The position numbers and the translations under genes are program-made. A model generated the notes under the pieces. That model worked only from the letters and a program-made list of their open reading frames with translations, had not been told where the DNA came from and ran no database searches. Shown here one piece after another: positions 43,280 to 52,195 of a stretch of DNA of 64,000 nucleotides (positions within the stretch are counted from its first letter, which is position 1; each line of letters opens with the position of its first letter). The stretch is from Methanobacteriota archaeon (GTDB lineage Archaea; Thermoplasmatota; Poseidoniia; MGIII; CG-Epi1), in the NCBI GenBank assembly GCA_029977605.1, contig JAPOKN010000001.1:1-64000 (forward strand). Reading direction: 5' to 3'.

Positions 43280-43683
43280 TGGCAAAGTCTGTAGCAATTG
43301 TAGCTGGTAGCTATCATAAAGGAAAAGTTGAGAAAATGGTTGAGATTGTTAAATCATTGTCATCTGAAAACAATTTATTGATCGAAGAAATAAGCTGGGT
43401 TCCAGGGTCAATGGAGCTTCCACTACAGATTAAACGTTTGTTACTTAGGGAATCAATTGAAGGCGTAATAGTTTTAGGAATTATTGAAAAAGGAGAAACA
43501 GATCATGGTCTAGTTATGGGTCAGGCAGTTACTAAGTCAATTATAGATTTACAATTACTTTCAATGAAGCCTATAGGTTTTGGAATAATAGGTCCCGGTG
43601 CTGAAGAAGAACAAATTGATAAAAGAGTAGAAATACATGCTAAGCAAGCAGTAATAGCAGTTTCCGAGATGTTATCTAATTGA
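43279..43683 (+). CDS. ribH: 6,7-dimethyl-8-ribityllumazine synthase
   Basis: Joins the ribB product with the pyrimidine precursor to make lumazine. The 134 residues have VAGSYHKGKVE at the N-terminus, WVPGSMELPLQIKRL and GVIVLGIIEKGETDHGLVM in the usual order. It is the last gene of the ribB-ribL-ribE-ribH operon and converges with the RND transporter gene (8-nt overlap). RibA/ArfA-type early enzymes are not in the window. Confidence 0.93.
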   Translation: MAKSVAIVAGSYHKGKVEKMVEIVKSLSSENNLLIEEISWVPGSMELPLQIKRLLLRESIEGVIVLGIIEKGETDHGLVMGQAVTKSIIDLQLLSMKPIGFGIIGPGAEEEQIDKRVEIHAKQAVIAVSEMLSN

Positions 43684-46297
43684 TTTTCTTTTTTATTTTC
43701 CAATTACTCATTTTATATTTTTCTATTGTATAGTGGAGAGCATGGTAGAAGCTTGGTAGAGCAAAAACAGCCATTAGGAGAGAGAATAGGACCAATGTAA
43801 TAATTAATGCGAAGAAATTTCTTAATCCAATAAATTGACTACTAAAGAAGGAAATGAGAACTCCGGAGAACACTCCTCCCATCGTGGTAAATGTAGCTTC
43901 TACCACTGATTGACCTGTATTTTCAACAGCTTTTTGAATTCCTTCAGGAGTAGTGCCTTCTTCTCTTACTCTTTCAGTAATTTGAATTGAATTATCAATA
44001 CCAATTCCGATAATAATTGTTCCAACCATCGCGGTAAAAATATTTAGATTAGTACCTCCTGCATCAACAGTAGCCGGATACCATAGAATTACTAACAAGA
44101 TAGGTAAGAAAGTAATTACTCCGAATTTAACTGAACTAAAAATCACAATCATGGTTATCAAAACTAAAAGTAAACTTAGCTTAATCGTATCGAATTGAGT
44201 TTCTTGAATTCCTTCATTAATAGCAATGCTTACAGGAGGCCCTCCAGTTAACTGAGACATTTGCGCGTCATGGGCATGAATTTGTTTATCTCTTAAAAAT
44301 GCGATATCATCTATTTCATTAACTAAGATTGTAGTATCATCAATATTGATGTACGGCATGCTAACATAAATTAGTGCTTTATCATATTCATCAGTCAAAA
44401 GCATGGCTCGCATTTCATCAGTAAATGATTCGTAAAATACATCGATCATATCACTCCTTAGTTGTTCTCTACTGTAAAGCGGATTTATATCAATCCAAAC
44501 ATAATCATCACCAAAAAAGTCACTGTGCAAGAAATCCCAAAAGCTTCCGTCGAATTCAAATTGAGTTTCACCATCTAAATCTTCTAAGGCTATAGTGATA
44601 TGTGCCGATTTGAAAAAGTCCACGATAGAAAATGCTGAAACATTTATGAGTTCATTAGAATTTCTATTAGTAACAGATAAATTATTTATTTCACCTTGCG
44701 TCCAATTCATCACATCTAAAACATCTAAATCTTTAGCAGCTGGCTTTAATCTATCTTCAGGTCCGTTTACTAGTAAAATCCCAGTTTGTCCAGCCTCAAA
44801 TTTTTCAGAATATTCGCCTAATTTCTTAATTGAATCTATATCTTCAGGTGCAGATTCACTTCCTTTGATATCTTGATCCATTACTGCAATTCTTGCTATA
44901 GAGTAAGAAGTTGTTAGGAGAAGAACTAATAAAATCACTTTCCACTGTTTTGTTGATAGGACAGCTATACTTTTCCACCCTTCTGATTTATGCCTTGAAT
45001 AATTAGTTAGCTTCATAATTGCAGGAGTCATACTTACTGTCAGAAAGAATGCGCACATTACTCCAACAATCATAGTAAATCCAACAGTTCTCATTGGAGC
45101 AATTGGAGAAATGAAGAGAGCAGAAAAACCAATTGTATCAGTTACGGCACACAGAAAAGTTGCTTTACCTGTTGTAAGTAATGCTAAAAATGTAGCTCTT
45201 GGCATTTTATTTCCTTCATCTTTAAATTCCACAATTCGATTAGCTACGTGTAATCCATAGTCAACACCAATTCCAACCAAAATTGGTCCAGCTGCTACGA
45301 TCATAGGGGTCAGAACCACTCCAGATAAATTTACAATCCCAAGAGTCCAAATTAAAGCACAAAAGATTGGTACTAAAACAACAGGTATGGCCAACCAATT
45401 TCTATGAAAAAATAGCATCATCGCGATAACTATTCCCAATGAAATAGGTAACATTGTTAGTAAATCATCGTATAGTCTAGCAGTTACTTCGTGAAGAACA
45501 ACAACAAGACCAGTTTGAGTCATGTCAGTTCTAGCATTATATCTTTGATCAATATGCTCTTGAATCTTAGCAATCATTTCCTCTTGTGAAGCATCATTAT
45601 TTTCGCCTTGATATTTTAGGGCGAATAGAATTACTGCCGTATCAATTATTTTATCATCATTTGTATCTATAGCAAAATTTTGTAAGGCTGATGAGGTACT
45701 ATCATATATTTGGTCTACTCTATCTTGATCATCTGGTATATTGTATGTACCAGTCAGATTTACGGTATCATCGTCATTTTGCTCAATACTTAATCCACCA
45801 AATATTTTCCCTTCAGTTGCTTCTATAAATCTAGCATTTGTTGAGTTAAATTCCTTAATTAGAGTAGAAATACTTAGTGTAAAAATTATTCCGTCTTTAT
45901 CTCCTCGATCGGCCTGATAAGTTTCCAAATCTTCACTTTGTCCATATTTATCAATTGTAGTTTCAAGAAGAGCAATTTCTTTCAAAGTAGGAACATATGT
46001 AATATTATCAACCACAATATCATTAAAGACATTAGGATCATTTGCATTTCCTGTTTCAATATAGACAATTATTAGATCAGTTGCCCAATCTTGTCTAACT
46101 TCAATTAATATTTCTGTAGATTCCTCACCTTCAGGAAGATATACTTCGATATCTCTTGTCATATTTTCTTCGAAGGTTAAGGCAGATTGTAGAAGAAGAA
46201 GAGTTATTAGACTAAGAACGGCAATGGTGGCTACAGCATTTTTCAAAATTATATTAGTATAAATTTGAACTCCGTTCTCTAAAGTCTTTGTAATCAC
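43676..46297 (-). CDS. RND-superfamily exporter, HAE3/MmpL-like
   Basis: An 873-residue membrane protein made of two similar halves, each with one helix, a large exported loop and a five-helix bundle. Intramembrane charged motifs are GIGVDYGLHVANRI in the first half and GIGIDNSIQITERV in the second, the proton-relay positions of the HAE3 branch found in archaea. It probably exports lipids or hydrophobic compounds by proton antiport; substrate unknown. Confidence 0.85.
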   Translation of the reverse strand: MITKTLENGVQIYTNIILKNAVATIAVLSLITLLLLQSALTFEENMTRDIEVYLPEGEESTEILIEVRQDWATDLIIVYIETGNANDPNVFNDIVVDNITYVPTLKEIALLETTIDKYGQSEDLETYQADRGDKDGIIFTLSISTLIKEFNSTNARFIEATEGKIFGGLSIEQNDDDTVNLTGTYNIPDDQDRVDQIYDSTSSALQNFAIDTNDDKIIDTAVILFALKYQGENNDASQEEMIAKIQEHIDQRYNARTDMTQTGLVVVLHEVTARLYDDLLTMLPISLGIVIAMMLFFHRNWLAIPVVLVPIFCALIWTLGIVNLSGVVLTPMIVAAGPILVGIGVDYGLHVANRIVEFKDEGNKMPRATFLALLTTGKATFLCAVTDTIGFSALFISPIAPMRTVGFTMIVGVMCAFFLTVSMTPAIMKLTNYSRHKSEGWKSIAVLSTKQWKVILLVLLLTTSYSIARIAVMDQDIKGSESAPEDIDSIKKLGEYSEKFEAGQTGILLVNGPEDRLKPAAKDLDVLDVMNWTQGEINNLSVTNRNSNELINVSAFSIVDFFKSAHITIALEDLDGETQFEFDGSFWDFLHSDFFGDDYVWIDINPLYSREQLRSDMIDVFYESFTDEMRAMLLTDEYDKALIYVSMPYINIDDTTILVNEIDDIAFLRDKQIHAHDAQMSQLTGGPPVSIAINEGIQETQFDTIKLSLLLVLITMIVIFSSVKFGVITFLPILLVILWYPATVDAGGTNLNIFTAMVGTIIIGIGIDNSIQITERVREEGTTPEGIQKAVENTGQSVVEATFTTMGGVFSGVLISFFSSQFIGLRNFFALIITLVLFSLLMAVFALPSFYHALHYTIEKYKMSNWKIKKKIN

Positions 46298-46332
46298 AAG
46301 TACCCTATCGAGGCCTCAAAATAAATGTAATC

Positions 46333-48096
46333 TTAACTAGAATAGTAGTATTCTTTCTTACTTTTCTGTTCTCTGTCCAATCTTGAACCTGGTTTGTTGA
46401 CTCGTGGCCTATGTGTATTTTTATCTCGTCTGAAGGTTACATCTACTCTTTCTAAGAAAATATTCATTCCCTCGCGCATTTTGTAGGGCCCTTCGACAAT
46501 TCCCTTTGACCCGGGCTCTCCACCAAAACATAAGATTCCATCTGAAATATAATCAATAAAATAAATGTCGTGATCTACAATTAGAGCCGATTTGCCTCTG
46601 TTCTCCATGAATCTTCTTATTGTTTTGGCAGTTACCATTCTTTGATTTGCATCGAGATATGCAGAAGGTTCGTCCAATAAATATAAATCAGCTTCTTTGA
46701 GTAAGCATTCAGCAACAGCAACTCTTTGTAACTCTCCGCCTGAAAGAGTTTGCATTTCTCTTTCCAGTAAAGGTTCTAAATTGAGAGGTCGATTTAATTC
46801 GGTACTAAATGTGTGTTCATCATATCCTTCAACGGATTTTAGTAAGTCTTCAACGATTACTCCTTCTTGAATATCAATGTACTGAGGCTTGTATGAAACA
46901 GCAATCTCATTTTCGATTTTACCTTTGTCAGGTTCTAATTCTCCAGCCAGCATTTTGACAAATGTAGTTTTACCAGTGGCATTAGCTCCTACCACACCTA
47001 AAACCTGACCGCTTAGAAGTTCACCGGCCTTTGATTCAAGATTAAAACTACCTAATTTCTTCGACAGTTTAGGCCATTCAACTAGCCCCATTCCATCCCA
47101 TCCGGTTCTTGGTGGATGTTCCAAAAATTTTATTGGTTTGTCTCTAATTCTGACGTTCTGCTCAGGTAAATATCCTTCAATATATGCATTAATAGCTTTA
47201 CGGGTTGTTCTAGCTGGAGTAAATATTCCAAAAGCTCCCTTCTTTCCATAAACAATATGAGTTAAATCTGCAATTACATCTAATACAGCTAAGTCATGTT
47301 CAATAACAATCACCCTTGCCGATTCAGAAAGTTCTTGGATAATTCTTACAATCCTCATCCTTTCATAAATGTCAAGGTAAGATGATGGTTCGTCAAAGAA
47401 GTAAACATCAGCTTGCTTTAGCAATGTTGCACAAATTGCGACACGTTGTAATTCGCCTCCAGATAGTTGGTCTAAATTTCTTTCTAAGAGGTGACCTAAT
47501 CCAAATTTTTCTATCATTTCATCATATAATCCCCTTTCGTTTACTGAGGATAGAAGTTTCCCTACATTCCCTTTGAAAGCTTTGGGAATGTGATCAACGT
47601 ACTGAGGCTTTAACGCTACTTTAACAGTAGACTCATTTAAGTCAGCTAGAAAATCTCTCAATTCACCTCGTGGTAATGTTTCAATTACATCCTCCCAAAC
47701 ACACTCATTTGATTCGAATTCACCGAGATTTGGAATTATGCTTCCATTTAAGATATTGAATGCAGTAGATTTCCCCATCCCATTTGGCCCTAATATTCCT
47801 ATTATAGAATCCTTAGATGGAGTAGGTAATCTAAACAGTCTAAAACCATTGAGCGAATACCTGTGAATCATATCAGTTTCTAACTCTTCAGGGAGATTGA
47901 TTACTTTGACAGCATCACCAGGACAATTTTTAGCCCTCATCAAGCAAGGCGGACATGCGTCTTCTAAAATTTTACATTTATCATTCTCATCGACTTGTAT
48001 ACATTCAGCGCCACAAGACCCTGCATATTTTTGCAAATATTCAAAGGCGGGGCTATTTGGTTTGCATCTATCTTCAAATAAAACGGCAATTCTCAT
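46333..48096 (-). CDS. ABCE1/Rli1 ribosome-recycling ATPase
   Basis: Splits ribosomal subunits after termination. The N-terminal iron-sulfur domain has a run of cysteines (CGAEC, CKILEDACPPCLMRAKNC) for two [4Fe-4S] clusters; two ABC ATPase domains follow with Walker A motifs GPNGMGKST and GANATGKTT and signature LSGGELQRVA in both. 587 residues is the usual length. The extreme C-terminus ends in a tyrosine-rich tail. Universal in archaea. Confidence 0.96.
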   Translation of the reverse strand: MRIAVLFEDRCKPNSPAFEYLQKYAGSCGAECIQVDENDKCKILEDACPPCLMRAKNCPGDAVKVINLPEELETDMIHRYSLNGFRLFRLPTPSKDSIIGILGPNGMGKSTAFNILNGSIIPNLGEFESNECVWEDVIETLPRGELRDFLADLNESTVKVALKPQYVDHIPKAFKGNVGKLLSSVNERGLYDEMIEKFGLGHLLERNLDQLSGGELQRVAICATLLKQADVYFFDEPSSYLDIYERMRIVRIIQELSESARVIVIEHDLAVLDVIADLTHIVYGKKGAFGIFTPARTTRKAINAYIEGYLPEQNVRIRDKPIKFLEHPPRTGWDGMGLVEWPKLSKKLGSFNLESKAGELLSGQVLGVVGANATGKTTFVKMLAGELEPDKGKIENEIAVSYKPQYIDIQEGVIVEDLLKSVEGYDEHTFSTELNRPLNLEPLLEREMQTLSGGELQRVAVAECLLKEADLYLLDEPSAYLDANQRMVTAKTIRRFMENRGKSALIVDHDIYFIDYISDGILCFGGEPGSKGIVEGPYKMREGMNIFLERVDVTFRRDKNTHRPRVNKPGSRLDREQKSKKEYYYSS

Positions 48097-48207
48097 TTTT
48101 TGATATTTTTGAAAGACTTAGTCTTGTCGTATTTCCTTTTCATAGTACGAGTAATTAAAATCATATGGTCATCCAAAGATACTTTTGTCCCCCTTTAATG
48201 GGATGTT

Positions 48208-48645
48208 GTGCGAATTAAATTTACATTACCGGGAAAGCCAGTTGCTCAAGGCAGACCCCGTTTTTATCGTAAGGGAAAATTTGTAGTTGCTACAGATCCT
48301 AAACCAAGTAAAGTTTACAAAGCAGATATTGCATATATCGCCCAGAGAGCTAGAGAGGAAGCAGGAATTGAAGGTCTTTTTGAAGGTCCATTAGGCATGG
48401 AAATTTTCGCTTACTTTCCATGTCCTAAAAGTAAATGGAGAGTAAAAATTCCTAGAATCGAAGAACATCATGCAAAAAGGCCTGATGCCGATAATTTAGC
48501 TAAATCAGTAAAAGATGGTCTGAGTGGAGTTTTGTATCATGACGACGGTCAAATATCGGAATTAGTAGTTAGAAAGAGAATTGCAGCTCAAGGAGATGGT
48601 CCTAGAATTGAAGTCGAGCTATACAAATTGGAGCCTTTAGAATGA
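48208..48645 (+). CDS. RusA-family Holliday junction resolvase
   Basis: A 145-residue protein with the RusA features PGKPVAQGRPRF at the start and AKRPDADNLAKSVKDGLSG with HDDGQI after it, giving the conserved Asp residues for metal binding. It cuts four-way DNA junctions in bacteria and phages. Archaea normally resolve with Hjc, so this could be a transferred gene that became resident. The start is GTG at 48208, and its stop overlaps the folD ATG by 4 nt, indicating a stable operon and not a passing prophage. Confidence 0.88.
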   Translation: MRIKFTLPGKPVAQGRPRFYRKGKFVVATDPKPSKVYKADIAYIAQRAREEAGIEGLFEGPLGMEIFAYFPCPKSKWRVKIPRIEEHHAKRPDADNLAKSVKDGLSGVLYHDDGQISELVVRKRIAAQGDGPRIEVELYKLEPLE

Positions 48646-49463
48646 GTTCAATCATAGATGGTAAAGAAATAGCCAAAGAAATCGAAACTGAATTAACCGC
48701 TAAAGTAGCAGCAATGGAGAGTGCTCCTAGACTTTCAGTGGTTCAGATAGGAGATGACCCGGCCTCCGCATCTTACATTAAAGCAAAAGCTAATGCGGCA
48801 TCTAGAGTTGGTATTTACCTTACACATCATCATTTATCGGTAGATACTTCAGTAAAAGAATTAGAAAATCTCGTCGATGAATTAAATAAAAGCGAAGATG
48901 GTCTCATAATTCAATTACCCATTCCTAAGGCTTTGGAATCTGTTCTGGAAAGAATTAAACCCGAAAATGATGTCGATGGCTTTCATTCCGAAAATTTAGG
49001 AAAATTAGTTCAGGGGATTTCAGGAATGGTTCCTTGCACTCCGGCAGGTATTATTGAGCTGTTATATCGCTCTGGAAATAATCCTGAGGGTAAACATGTT
49101 GTCGTTGTTGGCCGTAGCACAATAGTTGGTACTCCACTTTCTCTTCTATTATCTCAGAAAGGAGTAGATGCAACTGTTACACTGTGCCACAGTAGAACTA
49201 AATCTTTGCAAGAACATTGTAAACAAGCAGATATTTTGGTAGCTGCAGTTGGAAAAGCTAATATGATTACTAAGGACATGGTAAAGCCTGGCGCAGTAAT
49301 TATTGACGTAGGAGTTAACAGAACATCAGAAGGGTTGGTTGGAGACGTATCGCATGATGTTAGAGATGTTGCAAGTCAGATTACGCCAGTTCCAGGAGGG
49401 GTAGGGCCAATGACTGTTGTAATGTTAATGTCTAATACTGTAAAATCAGCTTTAGAAAACTAA
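48642..49463 (+). CDS. folD: Methylenetetrahydrofolate dehydrogenase/cyclohydrolase
   Basis: Bifunctional enzyme of one-carbon metabolism. Motifs are SASYIKAKANAASRVGI with the catalytic Lys, QLPIPKALE, VVVVGRSTIVGTPLSLLL with the nucleotide-binding site, and the terminal PVPGGVGPMTV. 273 residues, slightly short but complete. Its 3' end converges with the geranylgeranyl reductase-like gene, overlapping by 12 nt. Confidence 0.96.
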   Translation: MSSIIDGKEIAKEIETELTAKVAAMESAPRLSVVQIGDDPASASYIKAKANAASRVGIYLTHHHLSVDTSVKELENLVDELNKSEDGLIIQLPIPKALESVLERIKPENDVDGFHSENLGKLVQGISGMVPCTPAGIIELLYRSGNNPEGKHVVVVGRSTIVGTPLSLLLSQKGVDATVTLCHSRTKSLQEHCKQADILVAAVGKANMITKDMVKPGAVIIDVGVNRTSEGLVGDVSHDVRDVASQITPVPGGVGPMTVVMLMSNTVKSALEN

Positions 49464-50798
49464 GTTTTTGAAAAGTACCCACGGACTAGTCAACTGGCGT
49501 TGGGCTTCTTTTGATGTTAAGCTCTCGGATAATATCTTTTGGAGTTCAGGCTTCCTTTGTGCCTTACCGATAAACCAATTTATCAACCATTTTCTTCTAG
49601 TATAATTTTGAATTTTAAAAGAATTTGTCAACTCTTTACCTAGTATTTCCCAAATCTCCTTCTGGTAATTTTCTCCGCAATCCAAGTTAAAGTTATTTCT
49701 ATTTTCTTTGAAATGCTTTACAGCAATCTTTGCAGACAGCAGGGCATTACCTATGCCTTCTCCAGTAAAAGGATCTACTAAACTTCCGGAATCTCCTACT
49801 AGAAGGCAACCATTACCAAACATTCTTCTTAGTTTCATTTTATCTTTTCTAGGTGAACCCAACGGCAATTGCCATGCTTTTCCACTATCTTTTATCAATT
49901 CAGCATTTTTAAATCTAGATACAAACTTTTCTTCTATTATATATTTTTGAAGTTCCTTTAGTTTCATTTCTTTATTCTTAAAATCTTTAAGCGTAATTCC
50001 TAAGCCTACATTGCACGCATTATCGCCAACTGGAAAAATCCAAAAATATCCCGGAATGACTCCATCTACATAGTGGAATTCTATAGATCCTTTTTGATAA
50101 TCTACACCATTTACTCCTTTCCAGTACTCCCTATATGAAGTACTCCAATGTTCTTTTTTGATAAATTCTTCACCATTTATTTCAGACACGATTGTTTTAG
50201 CAACAGGGCAGTTTACTCCACCAGCACCTATAGTTATTGGGGCATAGAATTCTTTCTCGCCAAATCCATTCTTACCTTTTACTCCAATTATTCTATTATT
50301 ATTTTCACTATCAATTATTAAATTATTAACTCTGAACTTTTGAATTACAAAGCCTCCCTTATTTTCCACTCGATTCTTTGCCTCATTAAATAAAATCCAA
50401 TCAAAATTTATCCTTGGATAAACATATCCTGTAGCTTCAGAATCTTTAATTTCAACTTTTACTTTTTCTTCTTTTGTGTTACTAAATGTTACACTATCAA
50501 ATATGAAATGTGGACTTTTTTCAAGACTTTTTAACACATTCAATTCTTCTAAATGCTTTAGAGCTTTTCCACCAACTGCATCTCCACAAACTTTGTCTCT
50601 GGGAAATTCTTCTTTTTCTAATAGTAAAACCTTGAATCCTTCATTAGCAGCATAACAGGCGGCTGCAGATCCTGCAGGCCCGCCACCCACAATAATAACA
50701 TCGAAATTTACCTCATCAATTGGAATCTTTTTTGTCTTTATATTTTTTTCCCAAAAAACATCAGTTTTATTCAGCACAATTTTAGAACTTATTGCCAT
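49452..50798 (-). CDS. Geranylgeranyl reductase-family flavoprotein
   Basis: FAD enzyme that likely saturates isoprenoid chains of archaeal lipids or quinones. N-terminal FAD motif VDVIIVGGGPAGSAAACYAAN-like segment begins near residue 32, followed by EEFPRDKVCGDAVGG with the family's conserved CG, and the later LLVGDSGSLVDPFTGEGIG. 448 residues is within the family range. Either lipid core saturation or menaquinone side-chain saturation would fit; the latter would link to the cytochrome b operon. Confidence 0.8.
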   Translation of the reverse strand: MAISSKIVLNKTDVFWEKNIKTKKIPIDEVNFDVIIVGGGPAGSAAACYAANEGFKVLLLEKEEFPRDKVCGDAVGGKALKHLEELNVLKSLEKSPHFIFDSVTFSNTKEEKVKVEIKDSEATGYVYPRINFDWILFNEAKNRVENKGGFVIQKFRVNNLIIDSENNNRIIGVKGKNGFGEKEFYAPITIGAGGVNCPVAKTIVSEINGEEFIKKEHWSTSYREYWKGVNGVDYQKGSIEFHYVDGVIPGYFWIFPVGDNACNVGLGITLKDFKNKEMKLKELQKYIIEEKFVSRFKNAELIKDSGKAWQLPLGSPRKDKMKLRRMFGNGCLLVGDSGSLVDPFTGEGIGNALLSAKIAVKHFKENRNNFNLDCGENYQKEIWEILGKELTNSFKIQNYTRRKWLINWFIGKAQRKPELQKILSESLTSKEAQRQLTSPWVLFKNLVF

Positions 50799-50856
50799 TA
50801 ATAAACGTTTTCAGTATAGCAATACAAATTTTAAGACCTCTGCTAATCTCATATTA

Positions 50857-51972
50857 ATGGCAGTAGCTTCTAAGGCTAATAATTCTAAAAAACATAGAAT
50901 TATTGGCGCAGGTCTTTCTGGACTTTCTGCAGCAATTAATTTCGCTAAGAATGATGAGAAAGTCGTGATTCATGAATCAAGAGAAGATGTGGGTATGCAA
51001 TTTCACCCCAATTATCAAGTTTTACTAAAGGAAAGTCCAGACACACCTTCTTCTGAAGCTGGAGCTAAACAATATCTGAACAGATGGGGGTTAAATCCTA
51101 AATTTACTTTCAAAGATGCAAAAAAATTTATCTGCTCTACAGAAAAAAGAGATTTTACGATTTCATTGAAAGAGCCATTACCTTTGATTCTACGAGGTGG
51201 TGAGAATTCACTAGAGAGAGGGCTCGCTAATGAGGCTAAAGATTTAGGTGTTGAATTTAAGTTTAAATCAAGGCCCAAGCCAAAAGCAGGAGATATTCTT
51301 TCGACAGGTCCAAAGCGTACAGATATGGTTGCTTTTGGGGCATACTATGAAAATTCAGATTTTCCTCGAGATCAGTTTTTGTACATGCATGATGAAAAAT
51401 ATTCTCCAAGAGGATGGTATCTGTACGTGATTCCCATGGATGATGATACTATTAAGATTATGAATTGTTGTTCAAAGCCGTATGCAAAACAAGTCAGGAA
51501 ATTATTGTATAAGGCAGTTGAAGAGCGAGATATTCTGAAGAATATTGTTGACGGTGCAAAACCCACAGGTACAGTGGGAGGCCAAGGAGGTGTCGATTTC
51601 CCTAAGACTGCAATTAAGGACGGAGTTTATCACACTGGTGAAGCTGCAGGTTTTCAAGATCCTTGGAGAGGATTTGGAATGAATTATGCGATTGAATCTG
51701 GAGCTCTTGCTCAGAGAGCTATATCAGAATCTTTAGATTACGATAAATTATGGAAAAAACAGTTTCATCAAAGGAAGAAAGCAGATATCGCCCGCAGAGG
51801 AATATTCGCACTTCTCGGCAATCGGGCATTCGAATATGGTATGAGGAAAGTTAAGGATGGAGACGAAGTTGATTGGGAAGAGATTAATCCTAGCGGTTGG
51901 AAAAAATCCTTAATCTACAACACTTTTTATTCAATGGAAATGGCTAAGAAAACAATGTGGGATTCCTGGTAA
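50857..51972 (+). CDS. FAD-dependent oxidoreductase related to geranylgeranyl reductases
   Basis: A 371-residue flavoprotein with the N-terminal motif RIIGAGLSGLSAAINFAK, then a region with RGGENSLERGLANEAKDLG, and a late FAD segment HTGEAAGFQDPWRGFGMNYA. It is shorter and diverged from the reductase encoded divergently at 49452-50798. Substrate unknown; lipid or carotenoid processing is a reasonable guess. Its stop overlaps the ATG of the next small gene by one base. Confidence 0.72.
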   Translation: MAVASKANNSKKHRIIGAGLSGLSAAINFAKNDEKVVIHESREDVGMQFHPNYQVLLKESPDTPSSEAGAKQYLNRWGLNPKFTFKDAKKFICSTEKRDFTISLKEPLPLILRGGENSLERGLANEAKDLGVEFKFKSRPKPKAGDILSTGPKRTDMVAFGAYYENSDFPRDQFLYMHDEKYSPRGWYLYVIPMDDDTIKIMNCCSKPYAKQVRKLLYKAVEERDILKNIVDGAKPTGTVGGQGGVDFPKTAIKDGVYHTGEAAGFQDPWRGFGMNYAIESGALAQRAISESLDYDKLWKKQFHQRKKADIARRGIFALLGNRAFEYGMRKVKDGDEVDWEEINPSGWKKSLIYNTFYSMEMAKKTMWDSW

Positions 51973-52175
51973 TGGATCTCACAGGTTTAGTATCTTATAT
52001 TATTTCAGCTTTTTCAATTTTAGCAGGAGTTGCTATATTCTTTGGTGAAGAAGAATACATTGTTCCGGCTTCAGGTCGCTCGCTCAGATTACCCTGTTCT
52101 TTTCTTTTTTGGTTTCTTGCCTTAATTTTCTGGGCCATGGCTGTTGAAGTTGAGGATGACGATAGTATCATATAA
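51972..52175 (+). CDS. Small two-helix membrane protein
   Basis: 67 residues from the ATG that overlaps the previous TAA as TAATG. Two membrane helices (about 3-22 and 42-59) flank a short loop, with an acidic tail VEDDDSII. A reading from 51957 would only extend into the preceding gene. Function unknown; coupling to the flavoprotein gene hints it is an accessory or anchor. Confidence 0.6.
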   Translation: MDLTGLVSYIISAFSILAGVAIFFGEEEYIVPASGRSLRLPCSFLFWFLALIFWAMAVEVEDDDSII

Positions 52176-52195
52176 TCAATTCTTTAGTCTAAAAC

